From Deltaproteobacteria bacterium (GTDB taxonomy: Bacteria > Desulfobacterota > Anaeroferrophillalia > Anaeroferrophillales > Tharpellaceae), in NCBI GenBank assembly GCA_030640695.1, contig DAOWIX010000088.1:1-24639 (forward strand): 24,639 bases of DNA, written 5' to 3'. Below the pieces are notes generated by a model. That model was not told the DNA's origin and made no database searches. It saw nothing but the letters and a program-made list of their open reading frames with translations. Below are positions 1-9,289 of this stretch, piece after piece; within the stretch, counting starts at the first letter, position 1; every line of letters begins with the position of its first letter. The translations under genes were made by a program, and so were the position numbers.

Positions 1-3000
1 CATCCGTTCGTAGTGGTAAATTCAGAAAAAACACTCTTATTATTATATACAATCTTGGCGGCCGTCTGGTTTGGGCAAGCGAATCGACACCTCAAGCGAT
101 CTTTTTTGGGATTATCTCCTCTATTCCAATCCCTGTCAAAGTCTATCATTACTAATTTTACGGGAGAGATCTCAGAACAGGTCAGAAGGGTTTCAACACC
201 ATTGTCACAAAGTCTCTTGTATTTTAACTCCTGCGCGGCAATCTCCTGAACCTCACTGCTGATCTGCTTGATAACGTCGGGAACAAATTCGGATGCCTGG
301 GCGGACTCCAAAGCCGACCAGAGTTTTTTCCAGGACTCTTCCGCAAGGGCTTTTTGGGCGTCAGTGTCGGCTTGAACCTCTTTTCTAATCACTTCCCGTT
401 TTTTCTCTACATCCGCTTTATAGTTGGCCAACTCATCAAGCAAATCTCGTAATCCTAAATTACGCACAAGAAAGAATTTAATCTCAAGTAACTCCCGAAA
501 GAGCTTTCCACAACAGTAATCCTCAGGGGCAAAGCTGCAAGCCGTCAATCCGGCTCTCTTCGCCAGGGCCTCAACCTTCTCCTTGACCTCTGCAATCGCC
601 TCGGGATAACTCTTTTCGGCGAGCACATCTATGTGAAACTCTTTATCAATCGCCAAATCTCCAGTCAGGTTGAGGTTTAAGTCAGCAAATTTGTATGTAA
701 GCAGACCCATTTCATGGTAATACTTCAGAATTTTTTGCATCGATTTCTCGATCTCTAAATAGAATACCAAGTACTCCTCGGCCAATTGCAGGCGCCGACC
801 AGGGATACTCTGCCAGCTCAGGAGAAAGACCCCCTGAATATTCTCAACCATCCAGGACCAAGAGCCGCTATAGGCTTGGTTAACCATCTCCACCAGAGGC
901 AGCGCAAGCCGTTTACCAAGGACTTTAAGTTTCAGGAAAACCTCTTTTACCGCAGCTTTATTATGGCGGGCCTGGTACTCTTTTTCAGCTATATTTTTCA
1001 ACTGTTCCAGAGCTTCTTGCACCCTCTTGTCATAGAGATTCTTGAGCCTAACAAAAGCGGCTCTAAAAACAGGTTGGGAACCGCCCTTTTGTCCATTCAT
1101 GTGGGTCTGTAACTGCACTCTGCCGGTATTGACGTGTTCCCGCAGGTTTTCCTCTAAAGCAAATTCAGGATAGGCATTTGTAATAAATGCCTTCAAATTT
1201 TGGCTGTGCTCATCATATTTTATGAGATTGAGCTCAGCATAATCCAAAACCGACTCACGAATGGTTTTCTGGGGCCTGTCAGATCGCTTTTCCCGCCTCG
1301 CGTAGTAATCCACACCGCCCTCTTCAATCAACCACTTGAAGGCGTTTTTGTTGGGCGGCACCCGGCGTCCCAAACCGTTAATATCAAAGAGAGATATCAT
1401 CTCACCACTCTCCGACCATGTTCCCGAATCTATCCAGTTCTCAATAAGTATGGTCTCTTCCTGAACTTGCGCGAGGTTGCCAAGAACCGGCACGGCCATC
1501 ATTGTCAATGAGCCGACAAGGGCGATTGTCTGAGCCTGAGGCACAAAATAGCCAACCGCAATGCACAGATACAATACTGACTGGGCGGCCTTGCCCCGGT
1601 CTCCCTCAAAATAGCTCTCTTCTGCATTAATAATGGCATTAGAGAGCTCTCCAATAATCGGAATGGCCCCCACCCAGGCATTACCAATAAGCAGATTCTT
1701 CTCCTTGGCACTTAAATCGTTACGGGCTGATATTTGAGTTGTTTCGTAATAGGCGAAAGCCAGACCGAAAACAGAGTCAATTGCAAGCTCTCTTTTAGAG
1801 AGTTTATTCAGGAATGTATAAGTCTTTCGATCCACTTTTTTGAGGTCAAGTTTCCCCTTTGTGATTCGGGTTGTCAGCTTTATTTTTACTTCGGGGGTGA
1901 CTTTTTTTGCAACTTTACGTACTTTGTCGGCATCCACACTATAGAAGATAGCCATATTCTCATCCGGAAAGGTGTGCAGGCGCGCCAACATCTGGTCAAT
2001 GGGACTAACCGCATCAGCTTGGAGCTTTAAAGAATCAAATCTTTCAATTTCACTCTTCATTTTTTTCAACAGCTCTGTGGTAGAAAGATCTTCGAGGGTG
2101 ACTAAATGTACACCTGCTATCTCTGTCAGCATCTTATCTAACTTTTTGACCTTGCGAGCGGCTTCGTCGCTCAGCTTCTGATTGGAGGCCAATGCCTCTA
2201 CGATGGTGTTCCTTAACTTTTTATTATCGATATATGCATGATAAAAGCGGGCCTTAATCAATTTGGGTTGGCAAAGCCTCATGGTTCCCTCAAGTCCTTT
2301 GTCCATGAGCTCATTACAGAAATTATAGATGGTTTTGCCGTTAGGATTCGCTTTGCTGGTGGTTAGTTTCTTTATCTTGGCAGCAACTTCAAAAGGATCG
2401 AAATCTCCTTTTTCTAATCCCTTTAGCAGTTCAATTCCCTCTTTCTGGGTTTTTGTCCAAAATTCCCCTTTCTTCCCACCCCCCAAAGTTTTTATATAGT
2501 TTCTCAAGCGATTGACTTTATCGAGATCTTTAAGAGTCCCTCTCGTAGCTTCGGTATAGGCTTGAGCTGAGGTTAAGACTCCGTCTTTAACGAACTTTTC
2601 ACACTCATAAATTTTCAATTTACTAACGTCAGCCGCCTGCTGAATCAGACCTGTTTGCGGCAGTCCCCCGGCTTTCAGTATCTCCGTGGAGAGATAGGCT
2701 TCTTCATGAAAAGGGGTGGTGGCAGTAAGGAAAACCCTTTTTAGAGCATGGTCATTCAAGTTAATGTTTTTGCTTTTAGCCAAGTCCACATATGCCTTTT
2801 CCAGGGCGGTCTGTAACTCTTTGTGAAACTTGTCAACTCCCGCCGTCCCCCCCATACTGTCCAAGAATGCTTTAGTCTTGTCAAAGTTTGAAACATCCAG
2901 TTTCACTCCTATATCAAAATCCATGGGAGCTTTCTTGGCCTTTAGGCTGGCCTCATTCTGGATGAGCCCGATCTTATTGAGAACCGTCTCGGGAAATAGT

Positions 3001-3608
3001 GGTTTACCATTTTCCCCTTTAAGACCCTTCATCTCCTCTTTGGCTGTTGTTATAACCCTTTTAAGAACCCCTCCTTTACCATTTTCGCCTTTCATAAGAT
3101 TATGATAACGTTTTCCGAGTGTATTCTTATACTCATTTTTTTTAAGGATCAGTCTGGCGTCATAATCCGTCGATATCTTTATGGCCAGTCTCTCTTTTAC
3201 CTCTTTGCTGGCCTGCTTCTTATATGACGCTTGAAACTCCTGCACCAGCTCTTCGCCGGTTTTATTCACAACACTCTTGCTACCGAGGATTTCGTCGGGG
3301 TCGGCTCCCGAGTGTGTGGATATCTTTTTGAGCGTAGGTTTCTCCTCCGACATCTCAGGCGAAATTATCGTTTCCCAGCTCTGTCCACCGGCGTTTGGTA
3401 AAGCTTTGCTCTTATTGCTTTCAGGTTGCCCGAAAGCGTCACTCCACGCTTCATTACCGGCAAAGGCAAGGGTTTGAAAATCACATAAAATTTGAACTGA
3501 CATTTCGACCGTTAAAAAGAATAAAAGACAAAAGATAATACGGACTGTTTGGTTAGTATTCCGAGCAATATTTTCAAAAAATAACGAAGAGCTGGTGGAA
3601 AATAGCAT
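1..3608 (-). CDS. Large secreted protein of unknown function, C-terminus beyond window
   Basis: One minus-strand frame stays open from ATG at 3608 to the window edge: 1202 complete codons with no stop, so the gene is partial. An AGGAGG lies about 10 nt upstream of the start. The N-terminus has a hydrophobic stretch ending in an AFA|GN-like signal peptidase site near residue 50, so export is likely. The rest is charged and mainly helical in look (many Lys/Glu). There is one central apolar zone at about residues 640-715: a Gly/Pro/Ile-rich helix, a short polar gap, then a roughly 40-residue apolar stretch. This could be a membrane hairpin. Cysteines near the visible C-terminal end (a CC pair and several singles) would fit disulfides. 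The start lies 14 bp after the stop of the WD40-caspase gene, so the two are probably co-transcribed. I recognise no family. A pore-forming or protease-activated role is only a guess from the hydrophobic zone and the neighbour. Confidence 0.85.
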   Translation of the reverse strand, partial: MLFSTSSSLFFENIARNTNQTVRIIFCLLFFLTVEMSVQILCDFQTLAFAGNEAWSDAFGQPESNKSKALPNAGGQSWETIISPEMSEEKPTLKKISTHSGADPDEILGSKSVVNKTGEELVQEFQASYKKQASKEVKERLAIKISTDYDARLILKKNEYKNTLGKRYHNLMKGENGKGGVLKRVITTAKEEMKGLKGENGKPLFPETVLNKIGLIQNEASLKAKKAPMDFDIGVKLDVSNFDKTKAFLDSMGGTAGVDKFHKELQTALEKAYVDLAKSKNINLNDHALKRVFLTATTPFHEEAYLSTEILKAGGLPQTGLIQQAADVSKLKIYECEKFVKDGVLTSAQAYTEATRGTLKDLDKVNRLRNYIKTLGGGKKGEFWTKTQKEGIELLKGLEKGDFDPFEVAAKIKKLTTSKANPNGKTIYNFCNELMDKGLEGTMRLCQPKLIKARFYHAYIDNKKLRNTIVEALASNQKLSDEAARKVKKLDKMLTEIAGVHLVTLEDLSTTELLKKMKSEIERFDSLKLQADAVSPIDQMLARLHTFPDENMAIFYSVDADKVRKVAKKVTPEVKIKLTTRITKGKLDLKKVDRKTYTFLNKLSKRELAIDSVFGLAFAYYETTQISARNDLSAKEKNLLIGNAWVGAIPIIGELSNAIINAEESYFEGDRGKAAQSVLYLCIAVGYFVPQAQTIALVGSLTMMAVPVLGNLAQVQEETILIENWIDSGTWSESGEMISLFDINGLGRRVPPNKNAFKWLIEEGGVDYYARREKRSDRPQKTIRESVLDYAELNLIKYDEHSQNLKAFITNAYPEFALEENLREHVNTGRVQLQTHMNGQKGGSQPVFRAAFVRLKNLYDKRVQEALEQLKNIAEKEYQARHNKAAVKEVFLKLKVLGKRLALPLVEMVNQAYSGSWSWMVENIQGVFLLSWQSIPGRRLQLAEEYLVFYLEIEKSMQKILKYYHEMGLLTYKFADLNLNLTGDLAIDKEFHIDVLAEKSYPEAIAEVKEKVEALAKRAGLTACSFAPEDYCCGKLFRELLEIKFFLVRNLGLRDLLDELANYKADVEKKREVIRKEVQADTDAQKALAEESWKKLWSALESAQASEFVPDVIKQISSEVQEIAAQELKYKRLCDNGVETLLTCSEISPVKLVMIDFDRDWNRGDNPKKDRLRCRFACPNQTAAKIVYNNKSVFSEFTTTNG

Positions 3609-3622
3609 TCTCGGGCATCCTC

Positions 3623-6556
3623 CTAGTGAATCGTTATCGGGAAATTGGGTAGGGTTTTAGGAATCTCGGTAGTCGGGTGCTGGGTGCCACCGGTAAGTTC
3701 CTTGACTCGGGTTGTCACATAGAGATCTATCTCCTTAATCTCTATGATCGAATTTTTGTTATAGTCGGCCTGGCCCTGCAAGCCTTCAATCATAGCCTTG
3801 GTAAAGGCGCCATGCCCCCATTCCGAACGCTCTTGGCTCTCTTCCCGGCCAGTCGCCGCCGTCATCACCACAACTCCGCTGTCGGTATTGTTAAGTTCAC
3901 GTAAAGCCTCGGTAATGTCGGAAACACCTCGCCTTTTACCGGTAACCGCACCAGAATGGCAGGTGTCTACCATAAGGATGACTTTGGATGGCAAGTTCAC
4001 CAGGGTGTCCTGCAACTCATTCCACTTGACGGCGGAACGCCGCAACTTGTCGGGCATACCGTCATGAGGCAGGAAGTAGTAATTCCCGGTACCATCTTTT
4101 AACCCATGCCCGGCCATAAAAATAATCGACGTATCTCTCTGGGTGGCTTCACCGAGTAACCAGTCAAGACTGTCCAGTATATTATCTCTCGTAGCCTCTT
4201 TATTAGTGAGAACTCTGCTCTTTACCTTTTTGTACAATCCTTTCCCCTGTCGGCCAAAGACCTCGGCGATCACCTCAGCATCTTTGTGGGCCACATCAAG
4301 AGTGAAGATCGGGTTCTCATAATCCGACACGCCGACACTTAACAGATAGAGATTCGGCTTATAAATATCATCAACCTGAGTCTGCTTCCTGGTGACATTA
4401 ATTATTTCGGGTTCTGATTGCGTATGACGGTTTTTGGCAATAATCGATATCCGACTGAAAGAATCGACCAACGGCACCTCTAGATCAAGCTCAGCAGTCA
4501 TCCCGCCAGACTTAGTTTTCTTCCTATTGATCTTTATCCCTCGGTTCTTGCCAACTCTCCTACCATTAACTAAGACCCAGATATCAGTGACCGGCTCCGA
4601 GGTCAGCGATTTAGCCTGGGCCCTGATCCGAATCGTTTCACCAACAACTTCAATATCGAGACGTTGCGGTTCCAGCACCACGACCGCAGGGGGCAGCAGC
4701 TCCTGAATATTCTCGTATGATTTAATCCGTTTACTTTTAGGTACCCTTTTGTTACCAAGTTCGATAGCTCGGTTGAGATCACCACCAGTAGCGATATATG
4801 ACGCCACCACCTCTGGGGCATAATACTTTGCTGCAAACCGTGAAACGGGGTAGTAGAGAGCCCTCTTGTCAGGCCCTTGGTTTATATGCCAGCCGATATA
4901 GCGATCACCTTTAAGAGAAGATGTATAATAGCCTTCCGGGATCCATGCTACCCATTCATTATCGCTACCCTGAAAAATAGTTAACAGCAATTTCCCTGTC
5001 TCCAGCTCCCATAGCTTGACTGTCTGGTCAACAGACCCGGAAATTAAAAATCGAGAATCGGGCGAAACTGCGACCCCATAGACGGCACTGGTATGACCAA
5101 CAAAATCATTTAGTTTCTCTCCGGTATCTGGACTGTATGAGGTAAGGAGACCCCAACTTCCACCACTTATAACAGTTTGTCCATCGGGACTAAATGTCAG
5201 ACTGCGATGATCACCACCACGAGCACCCCTATTAATCTCGTGAATCACCTTACCTCTACGCACAACTTGTAAAATATGATGAATTTGACCGTTTACAGTT
5301 CTTATAGAAGTGCCGCTAACTGTTTCCAAAGCCTTCGTAAAACCAGTCTCTGATTGTAATGCTAAGCCCAGAACCAGATCATACTCGCCAGGCCGGGCGT
5401 TACTAGCGGTGAGTTGGAATGACTGATCAAAAACCGCTTTTTGGAAAAAATTACTACCTTTTTGATTGCGACCCCAGGCAATTGATCTACCATCCGTGGC
5501 AAAACCGACCGACCAGACCGTCCTCCCCTTACCGACCATTTTCTGTTTAACCTTGCCAGAATTAATGCCCCAGATGTATATTTCCTCGTCATCTCCTCCA
5601 CCGGTGGCTACGGACTTTCCATCAGGCGATACAGCTGTAGCGGCAACAAGGTTGGCATGCTCGGTGAATAAGGTAAGTTTTTTGCCATCTGGAATAGAAA
5701 AAACATTATTTGTACATTTTCCTGAACCGCTACCTAAACCTGTCACCACTCTCGATCCATCTGGAGAGACTGAGAGACTCGCCACACTCCTGTTTTGCCT
5801 GGCCAACACCTTGATAAAATCACCGTTACTGCCCCATAGGCGAATAGTTTTGTCTTTAGATCCTGAGAGGATATAAAGACCGTCCGGAGTATAGGATACG
5901 GCGCCCACATCATCAGAGTGACCCGTCATCACCTTGAGCAACTTGCCATCAGAAACCCGCCATAAGCGCAAAGTATCATCAAAAGAACCGGTCACCACCG
6001 ACCTGCCATCCGGCGCGAAGGAGACTTCGTGGATACCTTCTTTATGTCCTCTTAAAATCTGTAGTAACTCCCCTGATTCAACCTTCCAGATTTTCGCCTT
6101 CTTATCCCCACCGCCGGAAATTAAGAGCTTACCGTCAGGAGAAAAAGCAAGCTTATGAATTACATTGCCATGTCCGCGCAGTAGCCGTACAACCTCCCCA
6201 CTCCGAAAATCGATCAGGCGTATTGGATTTCTACGATCAGACTGGCCAGGGAACCATCCTCCCAACGCCAGCCATCGGTCGCCATGTGAGAGTGCCGCAG
6301 TATATATCTTCCCCTCATGTCCGGTTCCGATCTGCCCCCTAATGATTCGAATGAGCTCTCCACTATCAGTATCCCAAACCCTAACCGTCTTATCAGCAGA
6401 AGCTGAGACCAGATAGCGACCGTCCGACGTAAAAATAACGTCTCTTATAGTAGCCTTGTGACCACCTGAGTCAATGGTCAGTATTGGCTCAGAAGTAAGA
6501 GCGAGGGACGGCAAGCTTAACAGGAAGAGTAACAGGAAGATAATCAAGGTTCTCAT
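3623..6556 (-). CDS. WD40-repeat caspase-like peptidase (family C14, metacaspase-type), secreted
   Basis: 977 residues. A Leu-rich signal peptide (about residues 1-20) is followed by roughly ten WD40-like repeats (about 30-570). Several show clear SPDG...SGS.D.T...W blades; those around residues 340-450 are degenerate. An Ig-like beta region follows (about 650-720), then a C14 domain (735-977). The catalytic dyad is visible: His817 in MAGHG and Cys866 in VDTCHSG. Known members cleave after basic or acidic residues and use WD40 propellers as protein-binding sensors; the substrate here is unknown. Unlike most WD40-caspases, which are cytosolic, the signal peptide places it in the envelope or outside. 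The start has only a weak ribosome site, and a hairpin lies upstream. It sits between the C25 peptidase gene (110 bp upstream) and the large secreted protein (14 bp downstream). Confidence 0.93.
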   Translation of the reverse strand: MRTLIIFLLLFLLSLPSLALTSEPILTIDSGGHKATIRDVIFTSDGRYLVSASADKTVRVWDTDSGELIRIIRGQIGTGHEGKIYTAALSHGDRWLALGGWFPGQSDRRNPIRLIDFRSGEVVRLLRGHGNVIHKLAFSPDGKLLISGGGDKKAKIWKVESGELLQILRGHKEGIHEVSFAPDGRSVVTGSFDDTLRLWRVSDGKLLKVMTGHSDDVGAVSYTPDGLYILSGSKDKTIRLWGSNGDFIKVLARQNRSVASLSVSPDGSRVVTGLGSGSGKCTNNVFSIPDGKKLTLFTEHANLVAATAVSPDGKSVATGGGDDEEIYIWGINSGKVKQKMVGKGRTVWSVGFATDGRSIAWGRNQKGSNFFQKAVFDQSFQLTASNARPGEYDLVLGLALQSETGFTKALETVSGTSIRTVNGQIHHILQVVRRGKVIHEINRGARGGDHRSLTFSPDGQTVISGGSWGLLTSYSPDTGEKLNDFVGHTSAVYGVAVSPDSRFLISGSVDQTVKLWELETGKLLLTIFQGSDNEWVAWIPEGYYTSSLKGDRYIGWHINQGPDKRALYYPVSRFAAKYYAPEVVASYIATGGDLNRAIELGNKRVPKSKRIKSYENIQELLPPAVVVLEPQRLDIEVVGETIRIRAQAKSLTSEPVTDIWVLVNGRRVGKNRGIKINRKKTKSGGMTAELDLEVPLVDSFSRISIIAKNRHTQSEPEIINVTRKQTQVDDIYKPNLYLLSVGVSDYENPIFTLDVAHKDAEVIAEVFGRQGKGLYKKVKSRVLTNKEATRDNILDSLDWLLGEATQRDTSIIFMAGHGLKDGTGNYYFLPHDGMPDKLRRSAVKWNELQDTLVNLPSKVILMVDTCHSGAVTGKRRGVSDITEALRELNNTDSGVVVMTAATGREESQERSEWGHGAFTKAMIEGLQGQADYNKNSIIEIKEIDLYVTTRVKELTGGTQHPTTEIPKTLPNFPITIH

Positions 6557-6631
6557 AAGTTACCAAAAGCAAGATGATAATATAGAAAAAACTTGGGCAA
6601 TGCAGTTTTTGAAGTGATAAAATAGCTCTGA

Positions 6632-6662
6632 CATGTTCCTGCGACAAAACCACGGGAACATG
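6632..6662 (-). promoter_or_regulatory. Inverted repeat between the C25 and WD40-caspase genes
   Basis: A perfect 8-bp inverted repeat (CATGTTCC ... GGAACATG) with a 15-nt loop; a G-T wobble and two further pairs can extend the stem. It starts 5 nt past the C25 stop. On the transcribed strand there is no U-run directly after it, so it could be an mRNA-stabilising or attenuating hairpin, or an operator, rather than a clean intrinsic terminator. Confidence 0.4.
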
Positions 6663-6666
6663 CGCA

Positions 6667-9234
6667 CTATTTATCCCATTGTATGACGCCGCCCGAGGGT
6701 GCACCGGGCTGGGGTGAAGGGCCGGAATCTATAATTGTTTGCCAGCCCTGGGGATTTTGATTGCCAACCGGTTGCGGTGGAGGTGTTACCGGTTGTGGCG
6801 GTTTGGGCGGCGTTACCGGTTGTGGCGGGGTCGGCGGGGTCCCTGGTTGTGGGGGAGTGCCGGGTTGTGGAGGTTGAGCTCCACCTTTGACAACTTCGAT
6901 CTGGCCGATAAAGGGTTTAAGACCGACACCGGTGATGGTCAGCTGAATCGCACCCAGTGCAATTTCAGGTAGTTCAAAACGAGCTTGTCCGGAAACCACA
7001 GGAGTTACCATTTGCAACTCCTGGCCGTTATTATCAGCCCGATAGAGAGCGACCCTTGCGCCTTCAGCCAAGTTCTCAATGGTAAACTTTTTGTTCTTGG
7101 TTGAGATCGTAATCGTTGCCGGAAATTTCGGTTGTTGGGTTTTGGGCGGATTAAATTGGATAAAAGCCTCGGGATCGCCAAAGAGATGAAAAAGGAAAAA
7201 GGTCAGGGTCGTTTTATCAGTGTTGGCTGATGGTGGTAGATTCTGATAGTTGGTTTTAGATGATGGTGGTAGATTCTGATAAACATAGAGTTTGCCTTGA
7301 TTAAGGATCTCTCCGAGGCGCTGGCCTTGACCTGGCTGGTAAAGTTGAGGCTTGGGCAGATCTTTAGTCCAATCAGGGTTGCTGGATTGGTTGTGAAAAG
7401 AGATGTAATCTTTGAGAAAGGCACTGTAAAAACCGTGCGTCATATAGTCGTTTTTCCAGGAGAAGCTGACATCAACAGCGGCGATGACGGCATGGGCACC
7501 GCCCTGTTTAAGGGCGAGTAGTTCCCTGGTAAAGTTTTTACCCTTAAAATTGTAGCTCCCGGTCAGGCAGTTGATTGAGAAGAAGAGAGGTTGAAAGGCG
7601 CTATTTTGCAGTTTTAAAACTTGTGGAACACGCCAAGAAGGATCACCCCATCCATTTTGGCCACCATGATCGCGATGCTGAATCAAGGCAACCCCTTGAT
7701 TTATCTGATCGGAAACCAGCTTACCGGCCTGTTGGTTGGAGATGAAGAAGTTGACTACCCGGTTGCCGATCTCTTCGCCACTCCAGAGCAGGCCTTGGTT
7801 GTTCCAGCGTCCGGTGGCGCTGATGCCGCCCGGATTGACCAATGCCCGAACGCATTGATAACCACTTTTTTCAAAGTAGCAGGCTACGGCATCGGCGGTT
7901 TCACAGAAAAGTCGATCGGCAATGCCATCCGGTTGCTTTATACTGTCGCCGTCTTGTACCTGTCCGGCAACCAGGATACGGCCATAGGGACCGGTCGCCG
8001 GCAGGTCGCGATCCATGTTGAGAAGCTTGCCTAACATGATCTCAAGTTCGGCCGGGTTGGTGGCCGGCAGACGGCCATGAAAAAGGTCGGGCAGGATATC
8101 ATTATCATCCCGGCAGGCCATAAAAAGATCCGAGTAGCCCTCCCCGTACTTTTTTTCATAGCTGATAAAATACTGTCCTTCAACACCTTGATCCCGCCGC
8201 TGATCACCAATAAGGAGAAGGTAAAGAGGATACTCTTTCTGAGGCAGGGCGCGCAGGTAGGAGACCAGCTCTTTATGGGTCGGGGCGCCGCGTTGGGCGG
8301 CCGGAATTTTGGAAGTGGGAACCTCGACAACACGATACCCTTTTTGTCGCTTCCAGGCGCAAAACTCCTTGAGCTTGGGGCTTGCGGCAAATTGATCGGC
8401 AAAGATCAGCATGTAAATTTCCGGGTCGGTTTTTGCGGCATCACTGGCAAGATCCCGGGTTTTGGGGATACAGGAGAAGATGCCGCCCTGATAACTCTGG
8501 TCAAAACCGGTTGTTGCCAACGAAGCGGGTGTGCTGAAGCCTTTGGCAGACCGTGAGCTTTGAGGATAGAGTTCGATGTCGAGGGTGGTTTGCGTGGTTG
8601 CCTCGATAGTTCGGGCGCGGGGATTAAAACGCAACGGAGTAAAGCGGATCTCTAAGAGTTCGTGATCCCGTAAACGAATCCGACGGGCCGCCAGAAGACG
8701 GTCGCTCGGATACATCTGATCTTGTTGATAGAGCCCTTCGTCGATGACGAATTCGGGGTCTGTAAATTGCGGAAATTGGCCTTGGTCAGGCGGCGACGCC
8801 TGGCTGGGCAGAAGATAATAATTATTTAAGACAACCCTTTCGCCTTCATTTACGGTGACCTTAAAATCGTGATCCAGGGGGATTTCAATAAATATCGTCT
8901 TGACCGGCAGGGCAGGTTGACCAACGACGGTTGCCGGGGCGCAGTCGCCAACCTCCAGAAGATCATAGTTGTTGCCGACCCGTTCACTTCGATTATGGAG
9001 CAGGTTGAAAATTTCGTAGTCAATACTGACCGTTTTTCGGATCCCCTTGAGACTTGCCTGGTTGATACGGGTCTCTGGGGAGCGAATTTCGCCTTTTAAA
9101 GCCTTGGTTGCGGTGCCACCGGGAGTTGAACCCTGCAACGAGAGCCACTCTCCGGCCAGAGCGTTAAGGGTAAGCCCCCAAAATAGAACAGCACTTAATA
9201 ATAACTGTAGAATAAAACGAAACCTGATTTTCAT
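6667..9234 (-). CDS. Gingipain-like cysteine peptidase (family C25), secreted
   Basis: 855 residues; GGAGAG about 6 nt upstream of the ATG. Order: signal peptide (1-28, cleavage near ALA|GE); C25 propeptide (about 68-225, with LPVKTIF and LLEIRFTP motifs); peptidase domain (about 270-690); beta-sandwich (about 705-785); Pro-rich linker (about 787-825); short tail ending in IQWDK. The dyad is His523 (in RDHGG) and Cys556 (in SINC). The 33-residue spacing equals that of His211/Cys244 in Porphyromonas RgpB. Gingipains cleave after Arg or Lys and are made as zymogens whose propeptide blocks the active site; the specificity here cannot be read. There is no recognisable type IX secretion C-terminal domain, so export beyond the inner membrane must use another route. 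An 11-residue unit (YQNLPPS...) is duplicated near residue 651. Confidence 0.92.
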   Translation of the reverse strand: MKIRFRFILQLLLSAVLFWGLTLNALAGEWLSLQGSTPGGTATKALKGEIRSPETRINQASLKGIRKTVSIDYEIFNLLHNRSERVGNNYDLLEVGDCAPATVVGQPALPVKTIFIEIPLDHDFKVTVNEGERVVLNNYYLLPSQASPPDQGQFPQFTDPEFVIDEGLYQQDQMYPSDRLLAARRIRLRDHELLEIRFTPLRFNPRARTIEATTQTTLDIELYPQSSRSAKGFSTPASLATTGFDQSYQGGIFSCIPKTRDLASDAAKTDPEIYMLIFADQFAASPKLKEFCAWKRQKGYRVVEVPTSKIPAAQRGAPTHKELVSYLRALPQKEYPLYLLLIGDQRRDQGVEGQYFISYEKKYGEGYSDLFMACRDDNDILPDLFHGRLPATNPAELEIMLGKLLNMDRDLPATGPYGRILVAGQVQDGDSIKQPDGIADRLFCETADAVACYFEKSGYQCVRALVNPGGISATGRWNNQGLLWSGEEIGNRVVNFFISNQQAGKLVSDQINQGVALIQHRDHGGQNGWGDPSWRVPQVLKLQNSAFQPLFFSINCLTGSYNFKGKNFTRELLALKQGGAHAVIAAVDVSFSWKNDYMTHGFYSAFLKDYISFHNQSSNPDWTKDLPKPQLYQPGQGQRLGEILNQGKLYVYQNLPPSSKTNYQNLPPSANTDKTTLTFFLFHLFGDPEAFIQFNPPKTQQPKFPATITISTKNKKFTIENLAEGARVALYRADNNGQELQMVTPVVSGQARFELPEIALGAIQLTITGVGLKPFIGQIEVVKGGAQPPQPGTPPQPGTPPTPPQPVTPPKPPQPVTPPPQPVGNQNPQGWQTIIDSGPSPQPGAPSGGVIQWDK
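7228..7281. repeat. In-frame 33-bp tandem duplication inside the C25 gene
   Basis: An identical 21-bp sequence occurs at 7228-7248 and 7261-7281 (period 33 bp). In the protein it gives two copies of YQNLPPS near residues 651-670. It looks like a recent in-frame slippage or duplication in a surface loop. Confidence 0.85.
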
Positions 9235-9289
9235 CTTTTTCTCTCCGTCTCGATTGAAATTGTAAAATAATTTTCACTGCAATCTTCAA

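Noticed and set aside
1..3500. Many plus-strand open frames of 60-110 codons across the first 3.5 kb
   Set aside because: They lie antisense to one minus-strand frame open for 1202 codons with a signal peptide and ribosome site; none has protein-like composition.
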